Of a stretch of DNA of 64,000 bases, positions 10,830 through 23,601 are shown in pieces; the first letter of the stretch is position 1; each line of letters starts with the position of its first letter. A program made the position numbers and the translations under genes. The DNA is from Chromera velia (taxonomy: Eukaryota; Sar; Chromeraceae), in assembly GCA_018398765.1 (NCBI GenBank), contig JAHBMJ010000443.1, positions 56,123 to 120,122 of the forward strand, written 5' to 3'. Under the pieces are notes generated by a model, which did no database searches, was not told the DNA's origin, and saw only the letters and a list, made by a program, of their open reading frames with translations.

Positions 10830-13800
10830 TGCGGTCTTGCACAAAAGAGATGGCAGACTCATGCAGTCTTACACAAACGATCCATTCACCCAAAGATTCT
10901 AACATTTGCATGCAGACTGCATCCCAAGAAGAAGTGCAACATTCCACAGTGTCACGTCCTGGGGAAGAGAATCAGCAGCATCCTTGGATATATGAAGCGT
11001 TCCATTCGTACGTGTCTGAAGAGAACAGGCTTTCCGAAGTACCGTTTCACCACAAAGGGAGAAGCAAGCGTGGCCGCACGTTTTGTCAGCAGACTGAGCA
11101 GAGAATGCATGCACGCGCAGGCGTGCACACGCAACAGCGTCGCACGAAAGGAAGGCCACTGAGAGAAACGAAATTTATATTAATATTATATCGAAAAAAG
11201 AAAAGCGTGCTTGAATCGTCTGCAATCATATTCAAGAGTCTCAGAAACTCAACCTGGCTGTGCGGTAGACAGGCAATTGTTCTGTCTGAAGCAAGAACAC
11301 TGCATGACAAATTGACAACTTTGAATCTGTTTGTGAAGCAGTGAGAATTAAAAAGATGAGGGGTATGTAGAAGGCTATATGCATTGGCGTCTCTGGCTGT
11401 TTTGTCTTCAGACTAAGCCCGCTGTTAAGACAGCTACACCACAAGGCCGCCTCAAGGTCAAAAGGGAAAAATATAGAGTTCTCATATTCTTAGGCATGCG
11501 TGTAGTACAAAATTTCTGTAACAAGTCTGCAGGCCGCCTGAAGATCGGAAGTGATGGAGAGGAAGATATGCAGTCTATATAGCATGCGGTCAGATGACGG
11601 CGACATCACTGAATTTCGTTCTTTCCATTTCTTTATGTCTTCTCCCTCATGTCTCTCTTCTTTATCTCCTCCCTCGTTCTAACCCTCATTCTTCCGGCCG
11701 ACAGGAATCTTTACTTTCGTTCTGTCATGCATCATGTCGGTCGTGCTTATTTCTATAGAAGTGTTTCTCTCCACATGGTCTGCATGAGGCACTGCAGAAG
11801 GGAGATCGAAGTTATGTATTTCGCTGAGTTCTCTTCTCCCATGCGTTTTTTTTTTTTTTTTCTTCCTGAACGATCCGTTGTCAAAGAAATTTATAAAAAA
11901 AGAAGGGAGAATATGTTACGGAGAGTGAAGAGAAAAGCATATGGACAGCGCTCTTATAAGAAGGGGGAATGTATTATGGACTCCCAAGTAGGCTGTAGTA
12001 GCAGGATATAACTTCCAAGTATGTCTTGCCTGCTAAAAGCCTACTTGGTATGATCTAGGGAGAAGAGAAATAAAAGTGAAAGGAAAGGAGAAAATAATTG
12101 AGGATGTAAGTAGATCTCAAGAAAAAGAAAATGACCTTGAAGTTTTAATGGAGATGTCCATACCTATTAAATAGAAAAGACTGTTGAATTCTATCATGGA
12201 AGAAAGAATGGAAGAAGGAATAGAAGAAGGAACGGCAGAGCAAATGGAAGAAAGAATGAAAGAAGAGTTAGAAGAGCCTCTTTCAGGGGCCTTGACGGGC
12301 CACGGTATATCCGAGCGGAAGAGCCTCTTCCAAAGGCCTCGTCAAAAACAAGGAAGAGGAAGAAAGAAAGAGAAGATGGAAGGAAAAAGAAGAAAAATAA
12401 AATGAAATAAATAGAGACCGACCAGAATAGAATACAGAAAACGGAAGAGGGAAAGGAAGAGGTTGTGGAAGGAATAGGGGTAAAATCAATACAGATGAAA
12501 GTAATTATGGAAGTCCTTATGGAAGAGCGAAAAGTGAAAGACTTGGATTTTTGGAAGAGCAAACGGAAGGAGATGTTGAAAATCAAATTTCATCTTGTCA
12601 TTTCGTCGGACCCATCTCGGACAGAGGACTTCCGACATCCATTCTCCAGCCTTTGAGAAAACTCCTAAAAAGTGAACCTCAAGTGACTTTAGTCTCCTAG
12701 CTACCCTACCTTCAGCAAAACGCTGCTAGAGTTCTGGAGTCAGATAAGAAGTCCGCTACACTGGTACAGTAACTCTTTTACTGAAAACAATTGGAGGTTC
12801 TCGCTCTGATCAATCTCTGCAGACGTAAAGAAAGGAGGGAAGGAAGGCAGACCAGGGATATCAAATTTTGTTTTCTTCGCCTCTTACGATTGACGCAAGC
12901 AGTAACGATGAAGGGAGAAGACAGCCGAACTTGAAGAAATGATACAAAACGTTAGAGCAGGTAGCCTTGAGGGCATTTCTTTTATGTCCAGTTTTTTAAT
13001 AAGTTTATTGATCTGTCAAGCCGATCAATCGATTTTTTTGCCGTTCTCTCTCTGACACTCCCTCCTTCTGACCTTGCAGTACTTCGACGAAGTTCTCTTT
13101 GAAGATGGACGGAAGGTTGAGGTTCTCCTATGTTCTCTTCATATTTCTTGCCAAGCTTCTCAGCGGTGAATTCACTCAAAGCGCTGCGGTCAGAAAGACG
13201 TCATACAGAAGAAGGACTGTTCAAAGCAAAGAATACACACAAGAAGATGAATGACAGTCACTGCACTCATCTTCTATCTCAGAACAGGAGAAGGACGAAT
13301 TCTTTCAACAATCATGCAGAACGAGTGAATGACGTAAGTCTTTAAAAAAGCTTCAAGCCCTTAAAATTCAATGCATTGCCTCACTGCGGGGCAATTATTA
13401 TTAATTGAGTCTGTAGTGAACCTACTGGATGCTGCATGCGCATGCAAACAGAGGCACCGATCGAGGGAAAAAGGCTGGGAGAGGGCTAATTAAAGCACAA
13501 CTGGGGTGATGAAAAGGCATTGCGCGCTTGCAAGTCATAAGACACAGTAGACCCTGCAGGCTTGCTTACAATTTGCAAGCTCCCTCCTTCGAGAAACTTT
13601 TCACCAAGGCCACTGTGAGATTGCGCGCCACAATGGGTGCTTTTGCTGCTTTGCCCTCCCAGAGAGAAGTGAAGAGAATCCTCAGATACTGTTGCTCTAA
13701 AGAGGGGTTAAGTGAGTAGAGGGCATCAGTGATCTTGGCATCGTCTCTCTGCAGAATTAAGTAAATAAAGAGATGGAATATGACAAATGGCAGGAACATA

Positions 13801-15728
13801 CGCACATGTATGGTATACAAAGAATAAAGAGCTGAAGGCAGTTTCATTGCACACACCATGGTAAGAATTTGAAACAGGAAGGTGAGGAGCGCAGGATATA
13901 AAAAAACGCCGGCTGTCTCCAGCATAATGAATACTACTAGATAGAGGGAGCAAGATTAGAGCTCGATAGCATATCTCAAAACAGAATAGGGACAAAGAAA
14001 CTGAAAATTAAAGGCCGCTCATATGCCAACCTTTGAGTTCATCAGGCGTTCTGCAATCAGCTGGAACGTCTTGAGCTCAATGAAGGGGCTGAAAGACTCA
14101 GCCTGAGAGTTGTCAGAGATATAGCCATACGGCGAGACTGCAGGTCGCTGTAAATAGAACAAAGGGTGCAATAAAAAGAAGAATATGAGATTTGCATAAA
14201 CAAATTTGAGAGGAAAGCTAAGCATATGATGCCGTACAGCAAGTGAGGACACAAAGGAGCGGTGTTTCTAGCTGCCCACCTGGTACTGGTTGTTGTCTAG
14301 ACGAGGTGCCCATCTCCTCCTGTACCAATCATTTTGTGCTCCTTGACGTGATCGTCTTTGCCCCCTCTCTTTGTCGAGTCTCTCCTGCTCAGTAAGCCAC
14401 TTTTTGTTCTCCCACAACTATTGCTCCTTTCTGGCAGCCTCTTCTTTGTATTCTCTATATATGTCAGAGATCTTTGAGGGCCCCCCCACACCGTTTAGCT
14501 TGTGGCTCTCCCACCCAGCCTCATCTAAATTAATGACGTTCTGCAAAGAAGGTGAGAAAATGAAAAGCTAGGCCTGTTGTAATAAAGGCGTGCACTCTTT
14601 TGACCTTCATGTGCAATCAGCAACCGTCTAGAAGAAAAGAAAAGATCGAGCAGACGCAAAAAGAAAGCACGTATATGAGGATCAGAAAGAGAGAACATGG
14701 TCGGTCAACGATGGAGCAAAGAGAAGGCAAAAAACTTAGGCCATCAATTTCGATCGCAGTCAGATCCAAGTGTAGCCTCACACTTTGGCCGTCAAGCTGA
14801 CAGACACGCTCCGTCTATGGTCTTCAGCCACTCACAAAAGGAAACATATGATCACTATGACAATGCATTTTAAATTGAGCGTCTATCAATTTGAACGCTG
14901 TGATGACGATAAATACACATTTAATCAACACGTATGCACCTGCATTAAGCAAGCAGCCCTCTTGGTGCAGGGCGGATGAGAGGGCCGTTTCCCTTCCTCC
15001 CTATCCTTACGCGCCTGAATGTACATGGCAAACCGGTTCAGAACACCATTCAGAATGTTTTTACATGTCTGCAGGCATCCAGTGAAACACCGATGATATA
15101 CTGATGGACATATGGAAGGGGGAGAGATTTAGGTGACTGTGATTTGAGAGAAAAAACTAGGCAAAATCTGATGTTCTTCCCGACTTCCAAATCAACCGTC
15201 TTTGCTTCAATATATTAACTAAAAGCCCATGCTTGCTCACCTGTTTTGAGCTCAAACGGAGTACCCGGCCAAGATCCGAAATGAAGTGGCAGATACATTC
15301 GAGCATATACTTGCTCTCCCCCTCTTTTGCTGCAAGCTGAAGCTTCTCGACGGACTCAAAGAGAAGACCAATAATCATTTCAATGAGCCCAACTAGCAAC
15401 ACGCGTCATGGTATCAGAACAGCTGCGTAAACAAACAAATAAATGGAAATAGGAAGGAAGAGGAATAACAAAGGCATTTGAGGGCTGATGGAATCATTGT
15501 AGAATGAGCAACATCAATTAATTGGGCAAGAAACTGAAGGAGTGATCAAAAACACTTCTCTGACCGATTGACGATCAAAAAGCCCTGCATAGAGTGAATG
15601 GGACGACAATTAGAACCGTTTCCTGCTTTTTCAAAAAAGACTCGGAGCATGAAGAAGACTGAATACACCTAGGAATACACTTTCTTCCCCTCCTTTTCAC
15701 TAATATTGTGTAGAATCTCAGCTCTGAC

Positions 15729-15766
<38 letters not shown>

Positions 15767-16853
15767 ACTGACTGACTGACTGACTGACTGACTAACCGAC
15801 CGACTAACTGACTGTCTGACTGTCTGACTGAATGACTGACTGATTTATTCACTGTCTGACTGACTGACTAACTCACTGACTGACTGACTGTGTGACTGAC
15901 TGACTGACTGTCTCACTGACTGACTGACTGACTGACTGACTGACTGACTGACGGACTGACTGACTGATTGACTGACTGACTGACTCACTGACTTGATGAC
16001 TGACTGACTGACTGACTGACTCGCTGACTAACTGACTTACTAACTCACTGACTGATTGACTGTTTGACTCACCAACTGACTGACTGACTGGCTGGTTGGC
16101 TGGCTAGATGACTGACTGACTGACTGACTGACTAATTGACTGACCGATCGACCAACCGACCGACCGACCAACTTACTGACTGACAGACTGACTGTTTGAC
16201 TGACTGACTGACTGACTGACTGTTTGACTGACTGACTGACTGACTGACTGACTCAATGACTGACTGACTGACTGACTGACTGACTGACTAACTGACGGAC
16301 TGACTGACTGATTGCCTGCCTGCCTGCCTGACTGACTGACTGACTGTGTGACTATCAGCGACTGACTGACTGACTGACTGACTGACTCTCTAACTGTCTG
16401 ACTGTCTGACAGTCTGACTGTCTGTCTGTTTGTCTGTCTGACTGAGTGACTGATTGACTAACTGACTGACTGTCTGACTGTCTGACTGACTGTCTCACTG
16501 ACTGACTGATTGACTGACTGACTGTCTGACTGACTGACTGACTGACTGACGGACTGACTGACTGACTGACTGATTGACTCACTAACTCAATGACTGACTG
16601 ACTGACTGACTCGCTGACTGACTGACTTACTAACTCACTGATTGATTGACTGTCTAACTCATCGACTGACTGACTGACTGACTGATTGGCTGGCTGGCTA
16701 GATGACTGATTGATTGACTGACTGACTAACTGACTGACCAATTGATCAACCGACCAACCGACCAACCGACTTACTGACAGATGGACTGACTGTTTGACTG
16801 ACTGACTGACTGTTAGTGACTGACTCAATGACTGACTGACTGACTGACTGACT

Positions 16854-16886
<33 letters not shown>

Positions 16887-19800
16887 TCTGACTGACTGAC
16901 TGACTGACTGACTGACTAACTGACTAACTGACTGACTGTCTGACTGACTCACTGACTGACCGACTGACTGACCGACTGACTGACTGACTGACTGTCTGTC
17001 TGACTGCCTGACTCACCGACTGATTGACTGACTCACTGACTGACTGTCTGTCTGACTGACTGACTGACTGGCTGGCTGGCTGACTGACTGACTGACTGAC
17101 TGACCGACCAACCGACCGACCGACCGACTGACTGACTGACGGACTGATTGTTTGACTGACTAACTGACTGACTGACTGACTGACTGACTGACTCAAGGAC
17201 TGACTGACTCAAGGACTGACTGACTGACTGACTAACAGACTGACTGACTGACTGACTGACTGACTGACTAACTGTTTGACTGATTGACTGACTCACTGAC
17301 TGACTGTCTGTCTGACTGACTGACTGACTGACTGACTGTCTGACTGATTGACTGACCGACCGACCGACTGACCGTCTGACTGACTGACTGTGTGTCTGAC
17401 TGACTGACTGACTAACTGTCTGACTGACTGATAAACCGACCGACCGACCGACCGTCTGACTGACTGACTGACTAACTGACTGACTGACTGACTGATCGAC
17501 CGACTGACCGACCGTCTGACTGACTGATACTGACTGTCTGTCTGACTGACTGACTGACTGACTGTCTGACTGACTGACTGACTGACCGACCGACCGACTA
17601 ACCATCTGACTAGCCGTCTGACTGACTGACTGACTGACTAACTGACTGACTGACTGACTGACCGACCAACCGGCTGACTGACTGACTAATACTAACTAAC
17701 CACAGAATTTAATGTTGCCAAGCATCGCGCGTTTGTGTTTGAAATACGCGATGATCTAATCCTGTGACTGCTCCTCCTTGACCTCTCGGAGCTCGTCTGA
17801 AAGTGAGAGAAACTTGCAGAAGGAATCCTGACACCCGTCTGCAAGAAGTCGCTTGACATCCACAGTCTCTTCCCCAAATTTCTTTTCGCCAAGATCTTTA
17901 ACGAGGCTCTTAGACACATCCGCGTATAACTGTGGAGACGAAGGGAACAGAGGGAGGGAACATATAAAGGGGAGTGGTATATGATGCTCGGAGCGTCAGA
18001 AGACTTAGTGTCATTTAAAAGGATCTCAGCAGGAAAAAGAGGGGAAAAGTTGATCTACATTTCAAGAAGAGAACTGAAGGAGGCAATCAATTAATATGTG
18101 AGTGGAAGTTGGCACAGTCGCCTCCTTTTCTTTCATCTTTTTTTTTTGCGTCAAAAAAGACGCCCTTCATTTTTGCTGTCGTTTTTTCTTTCTTTCGCCC
18201 TCTTTTTCTCACTTCATGCGGTCGGATCTAATTGATGCACGCACAAAGAGGAAAGACAGGAAGACAAAAACCATAAGAAACGACTTTGCTTACGCCTAAT
18301 AAAGCCAATACGGGAGATCCAGTCTGTTTACTCACGTTTACATATTTGGGTTCAGCCGTAATCTTTGCTAAAAGAAGATGGACTAACAGCTGCAGGTCTT
18401 CCCTGGAGCTGTAGGGCAGGTCCCGCAGCTGGTTGTACAGCGAGTCAAATTTTTCGAGAGAGAACTTATTTAACAGGGCTAGTATTCTTCGCTCCTTTGT
18501 CGCCTCCGTCCTATATATCAAGCAGAGGAAAGAAAAGAAGAAAAAGAAAAAACAGTCAAAAAAGAGTATCACGAAGAAATATACAAGAAAACAGACGTAC
18601 GAGGAGAAAAAAAGAGAGGCTATGGAGGCAAAAACCCATACCAGTCAGGAGAAGCAGTTGAGAGTATGTCATAAATTCATATACCGGTCCAACTGACCAC
18701 TTCTGTCCTCTCCTCGCACGTATCTGCGCCACGATTCCAGACTTAAAAGATGCTTTCTGAGGTGAGAGGATAGCCTGAGGCTCAGGGTTTCAGCATGAGA
18801 GACTCTGTCTGAGGTCTAACAAGCTCTTGCACTAAGACTTCCAGAAACGTTGTTTCCAAAGCCCCTTGTACATTCCCTCTCCCCTCTCCGATTCTGTCTC
18901 TATAGTCCAAGTGACGCTTGGCGGTTAGAAATGCCCTGCTGTTGCTGCTGCAGCTGTTGGGTGGCTTCAAGAAAATCTAAACCGGTCATGTGTCACGAGA
19001 CAGCAAGTACGGAGGAGCCCCTAGCTGCGGCAGCTGCTGTCGGAGGCGCTTGGGACTTCCTTTCCACTTGCTGCGGGTTTTGAGAATTCACTTGAGGCTC
19101 AGATTCGGAGCTCTGGAGTGGGGATACAACAACATTCTGAGGAGGGGGGACTGCAGTAAGGGGGGTGGGTGTGGAGTCGGCAGCTTCGGGCCTAGCTTTG
19201 GGCCGAGGCTCTGTGAGAGGGGGTGCGGGAGGCTCAGGATCAGGGAGCAAGGGGCTGAAGGTCTCACCCATATACGTACTGCCCTGAGGACTCACTGCAG
19301 AGTCGGCAGGAGCAAGAGGAACGACGGGAAACGGTGACTAGATAACAAAGTGAGGGTGGGAGTCAGTGGGTATCACTGCTTCACTTGACTTCTGCGCTTC
19401 ATTGTCTGCTAGTACTGTGTTACGAATCTTTATGGAGTGAAGGTTGTTCTCTTCTATTCTAACTCCGGAAGCCTCCACCCTCCCATTCTCTACCTCTCTT
19501 TTCTCGAGAGAGTCTTTTATGCTGCTGCTGTTCTGCATTTCCACTTTGGAAAATGCTTGTCCAGATTGGAAGGTAGCCATGGCATCATCTGGGTCAGAGA
19601 GAGATGTATATTCTTGTAGATTCTTTTGAGAGTGGATCGCTCTAAGGATCGCTTGACCTTCCTCACTCTTCTGGTCAGACTCTGTCAGACGGCTGTCAGC
19701 CTTAGACATGGACCCATCCCCTCGTGCCACTTTTTTCTTCGAATACAGAGTCTCTTTTACAGCCTCTGCGGATGGAGAAGGAGACGAGGAGGCTTCTACA

Positions 19801-20686
19801 TCTACTGCCCCCTTAAAGAAGAGACAAAGTTAGCATGGCCTTCTGGGTATATGGCTGGGGACTCGGAGGCTGGCAGAGGGGGAGACTCGACTGACACAGA
19901 AGCATACAAGTCAGGCACCATATCAGTGTTCTCTGCGGGACTGACGGAGACATCATGCTGCCCGTCTGGGGTTGCTCCAGACTCCTCCAACTGGACTCAA
20001 CTCTCTTTAAATAAAGCCAGGGATCCGCTAACCTGCGGATTGGCATGCACATCTGCAAGAGAGGGGGCTGCTGATGAAATCTCATTTGTACATTCTGCTT
20101 GACGCTCCTGGGCTGGACCTGTGGCTCTTTCATTCTCGAACTGCAAAGCCTGTCCTATTTTTTCACCCTCTTCTTGACTCATCGCCTTTTTCACGCATTC
20201 TGCAGAAGAAAGCACGCGCTGTATGGCTATGGCTGCTTTTTCCTTTTCGTTTTCCCTCTTGATCCTTCTTTTCTCCTCTTTAGCCTTCTGCCTCTCTTTC
20301 AATGTGCAGGCGACGGACTGACGTACCTGTTGCAGTCGCTGCTCCTGCCGAATGCGGTCTCTTTCTTTCTTTTGTCGGAAAAAGCCGGCAAAGCAGCTAA
20401 GCCTAGAAAAGGTATAGGAAAACAGAGCAGCTGCAGCATGATCATGCCACCCATTAGTAGTGTGTATATCTGTATCTGTGTTTCCGTATTTTGCAGAGTC
20501 TTTCAGAGATTTCAGAAAGGGTACCAGGTCATAATTCTTCAAAACAGTTTTCAGCTTCCTCTGGAAAGGAGATTCTGAAGATGGGTTGATGAGACGGGAT
20601 CGGGGTTTTTCTGTCTCATTTACCTGTCTCATGCGTCTGTATCCAATCCGCCTCTCCATCAAAAAAACCCGGATGAGATGAAACAT
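10830..20686 (-). CDS. eIF4G-like translation initiation scaffold (MIF4G domain), multi-exon
   Basis: Firm, phase-matched minus-strand exons are 18685-18756, 18335-18510, 17783-17929, 15241-15392, 14280-14540, 14031-14147, 13570-13748 and 13073-13183. Exon 18335-18510 has RRILALLNKFSLEKFDSL and later LLLAKITAEPKY, the start of the eIF4G MIF4G domain (family pattern ILNKLTPEKFDxL). Later exons give ADVSKSLV, a helix with LECICHFISDLG, and DVINLDEAGW followed by SKISDIYREYKEEA, matching the end of MIF4G. eIF4G bridges the cap-binding protein eIF4E, eIF4A and the 40S-bound factors. Upstream frames at 18990-20686 (ATG at 20686; coiled, Lys/Glu-rich KKERDRIRQEQ region, then Ser/Pro-rich) are probably its N-terminus, but the joins were not solved. 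A possible further exon lies at 10833-10912; the true 3' end is unknown. Exon 14280-14540 holds an in-frame TAG at 14420-14422. Confidence 0.72.
11984..12048. repeat. Short imperfect hairpin in an eIF4G intron
   Basis: CCAAGTAGGCTGTAGTAGCAGG at 11984-12005 pairs with CCTGCTAAAAGCCTACTTGG at 12029-12048, with a mismatched bulge and a 23-base loop. It could be a small foldback relic or a structured RNA element; nothing links it to a known RNA family. Confidence 0.4.
15723..17690. repeat. 2-kb TGAC tetranucleotide array in an eIF4G intron
   Basis: Almost the whole stretch is built from TGAC units, with patches of GACC, GGCT, GTCT and TTGA variants. It lies between the exons at 17783-17929 and 15241-15392. 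On the sense (minus) strand it reads as GTCA repeats, so it contains GTCAGT, the commonest donor in this window, every few bases. The long open frames across it, rich in SQSVSQSV, are artefacts of the repeat. Some missing MIF4G sequence may lie in or next to it. Confidence 0.95.
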
Positions 20687-21159
20687 GGTGCCGGAACGTT
20701 TAGAGACAGGAGCCTGGCGTGAACTTACTGTAGCTCTGGGCAGAACCTTTCTTTCCGTCGAAAGATCTGATGATGAGAGTGCTCATCGTTCTTGTATGCT
20801 CTCTTTATGACATTTTCGCATTATAAATCTCAGGAACGAAGGCAAAAACCTGTATATGTACGTGATCAAACATCATGCATGCATGTATCATCATGCAAAA
20901 AAATCTTACGTGTCTCTCTGGTTAGAAAAATAATTAAATTAATGTTTTTAAGAGCATGCATGCACGCGGCAAAAGCACATAGGGGTGTGGGATGCATAAA
21001 AGATTGAATGAGGTGCATCTCGCCGCATTGTTGCACGGGATGCAGACAGTCTTTCAGCTACACAGGCATTTAGGCAGTCAGTCACTTAATTAATCTATCT
21101 GCTAGTCTATCTGTCAGTCTGTGAGTCAGGAACGTCCTGCCCTGCTAGGTTGAGCTGGC

Positions 21160-21430
21160 TAGAGCTGGCAACCGATAAACATAGCGGGAAGGCCTAGCAT
21201 AGAAGTTGATAGAACTAGTTAATCAATGAATTAATCAATCAATCAATCAATCAATCAATTAATCAATCAATTAATTAATCAATCAATCAATCAATCAATA
21301 ATTAATCAATCAATCAATCAATCAAATAAAATATAAACTACAATTCAAAATGTTATTCAAAAAACAAAAAAATCAATTAATTAATTAATTAATTAATTAA
21401 TTAATTAATCAATCAATGAATGAATGAATG

Positions 21431-21469
<39 letters not shown>

Positions 21470-21480
21470 TATTGAATCAA
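21160..21480 (-). repeat. Dispersed repeat core, copy B, with long ATCA array
   Basis: The sequence GCGGGAAGGCCTAGCATAG near 21183 is the inverse of the core at 10676-10695, and is again bordered on its repeat side by ATCA/GATT units, here a long degenerate array (about 21220-21480) with ATTA variants. No coding sequence is seen. Confidence 0.5.
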
Positions 21481-21543
21481 TCACTAGATGAATTAATGAA
21501 TCAATCAGAAAACGAAAGAAAAGAACTGTAAGAAAGATCACTG

Positions 21544-22083
21544 ATGCATCCGATTCACACTGTAATATCAAACGGAAACCGCTTGAACTTGTGGCTGCAC
21601 AGCAAACAGACAGATGAAAGAAACAGAGAAAACGGTCTCTCAATTGAGAGAGAAAGCATCGGGCGGACCCCTGTGTGCTACAAAAAGGTTGCACCCTGGT
21701 CAGTCTATAGAAGAAGAGCAACATTCAGGGTGGGAGAGAGGAGCCTTGAGGTCAATAAGGGGAAATTCTCTCTTAATGGAGGGAGGGGGACCCTGCTGTA
21801 CGACAGAAAATGCATTGTTTGCTCTGATCTTCTTGGCATCCAGGTGGTTGAAAACGAAGTACACGTTTTGACCGAGTATCCCTTGCATGATGCTAAGAGG
21901 GCTGTTTGCTTGCAGGCTCTTTCAGACATATGGAATGAAGGGAGGGGGGAAAGAGCAGCAGGAAAGCTAAAATGGGGAGAGGGGACAAACAGGAAGACAG
22001 AAAGGCTTGCCTTGTTTTCTTTTTTTTTAAGTGAGACAGATGGAAGCGTCGACAAGTTTTTGAAGGATGTTGTCACAAAATGA
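21544..22083 (+). pseudogene. Possible decayed end of a non-LTR retroelement ORF
   Basis: The translated frame contains CIVCSDL followed by ENEVHVLTEYPLHDAKRAV. This resembles the C-terminal zinc knuckle of many LINE polyproteins (CxxC then ExHxLxxCPxY), but the third Cys is replaced by Tyr. No reverse transcriptase core is present nearby. The fragment sits in a microsatellite-rich stretch, as expected for a dead insertion. The call rests on a short motif only and could be chance. Confidence 0.35.
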
Positions 22084-22430
22084 GCTGTTGTAAAGGAATG
22101 CCACAAGAGAAATGCATACAGCCTGCAAGATGTATCAAGCATCCAGCTGGACCAAGCCCACCAAATTCTTTGGTCAAATGAAAAAGAAAGAAACAAAAGA
22201 CAGGCAGAGTATTCAGTAACATGGCAGCAAATGAAGCAAGCAAAGGAAGAGGGAGAAACCAAAGGGTTGAGTGACTGGGAAGTAATGAGATTGGCCTCTA
22301 ATCGATCGACCGTTTGTTTTGAGATGCCTCCGTTTAAAGCCTGTTTGAGCTCCGCCGGGTCGATCGGCGGGCCGCAGCATCGTCAGTGAAAGTTGATTGA
22401 TTGTAGTCTTTCGCATGCGATTGATAGTAA

Positions 22431-22597
22431 TTGATTGATTATCATGTAAACAGTTTGTGGCATAGGTCTTTTTGGCCTGTGCGTGCCGGCCAGGAAGGTT
22501 CGACGTGTATATGCGCTTTTTCTGGACGCCGCACGTCAAGCGCTCGGCATTGGGGCAGGAAACCAATCCTCCAGACATTAATCCTATCCTATCCTAT
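22431..22597 (+). repeat. SINE-like dispersed repeat, copy 1
   Basis: About 165 bp sharing an ordered set of blocks with the copy at 22941-23106: GGCCTGTGCG, GCCGGCCAGG, GCCGCACGTC, CGGCATTGGGGC, CCAATCCTCC and ACATTAATCC. It ends in TATCC tandem units. A short body ending in a simple repeat tail is typical of SINEs. No clear tRNA-like A/B boxes were recognised. Confidence 0.6.
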
Positions 22598-22604
22598 CCA
22601 GTCA

Positions 22605-22940
22605 ATCAATTAATCAATTAACTAATTAGTCACTCAATCTGACAGTCAATCAATCAATCAATCTATCTATCAATATTTATTAATTCGTCAATCCATCAAC
22701 ATCCATCATACAATCAATCAATAAACCAATCAACCTATCCACTAGTCTATCCATCCGTTCATCAATCAATCAATCAATTCGTCAATCAGTCAATCAATTA
22801 AATTAAGTTATTATAAGAGTTAATCAATCAACTTTGCAGCAAACAATTAATTAATCAATCAATCAATTAATCAATCAATCAATCAATCAATCGATTAATG
22901 AATCAATGAATCAATCAATCAATTAATCAATCATTACGCA
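22605..22940. repeat. Degenerate ATCA tetranucleotide array
   Basis: AATC/ATCA units with ATTA and ATCT variants separate the two SINE-like copies. There is no coding sequence. Confidence 0.85.
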
Positions 22941-23106
22941 GGTGATTGACTGTTCAATGTGATCCGTTCGCGGCACAGGCTAGACCTGTGCGGGCCGGCC
23001 AGGGAGGTCTGATGCGTCTAGGCGCTTTCCCTGGAAGCCGCACGTCGGACATTCGGCATTGGGGCGGGAGGCCAATCCTCCGAACATTAATCCTAATCCT
23101 AATCGT
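22941..23106 (+). repeat. SINE-like dispersed repeat, copy 2
   Basis: Same ordered blocks as the copy at 22431-22597, roughly three-quarters identical by eye, ending in TAATCC units instead of TATCC. The different tail unit argues for separate insertions rather than a local duplication. Confidence 0.6.
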
Positions 23107-23601
23107 AAGAAAGGAATCTGAGAAGGCAAGAAGAAAACAAGGAGGAAAGCGAGCAAAGAAGGAATGAAGGAACAAAGGGAAGAAGAAAGACAGGAAGAAA
23201 GGAAAGTGAGGAAGAAAGGATGGAAGGATGGAATGATGAGAGCATGGAAAGATAGGACGGACGGACTCGGACTCCGACGGAGGGGTTGAAGGAAAGCGAA
23301 GAAAGGAAGGAACAAAGACAGCGGAGGAAGAAAAGATGAGAAGACAGAAGGATGGAGGTCCTAGAGGGCAGGCCAAGAATGGTAGAGAGAAAAGGATCCC
23401 ATTGAGAAAGACAGGATGAAAGGACTGACATTGATCGAACTCTTGCCAAAAAAATGGACTGACATTGACATCATCATGCCAGACTTTACTAACAACAAAC
23501 ACGTTTGCCACATGCAAAAACACGCATTTATTTTTTTCGGTGTCAACGGTCACTGTGAGTAAGAACGGAGACATGCTTGAAGTGACACTTAGTTGAATGA
23601 A

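Noticed and set aside
13077-13126. Alternative exon reading ENLNLPSIFKENFVEVLQ in the eIF4G gene
   Set aside because: It looked attractive, but its entry phase does not fit the preceding exon (ends with two bases). The frame from 13183 fits both sides.
16355-17605. Long minus-strand frames rich in SQSVSQSV
   Set aside because: They follow directly from the GTCA tetranucleotide repeat, are open in several frames, and sit between eIF4G exons. There is no start context or domain.
23082-23106. TAATCC tandem units as internal telomere sequence
   Set aside because: Only about three units, at the end of a dispersed repeat whose sister copy ends in TATCC. A SINE-type tail explains it better.
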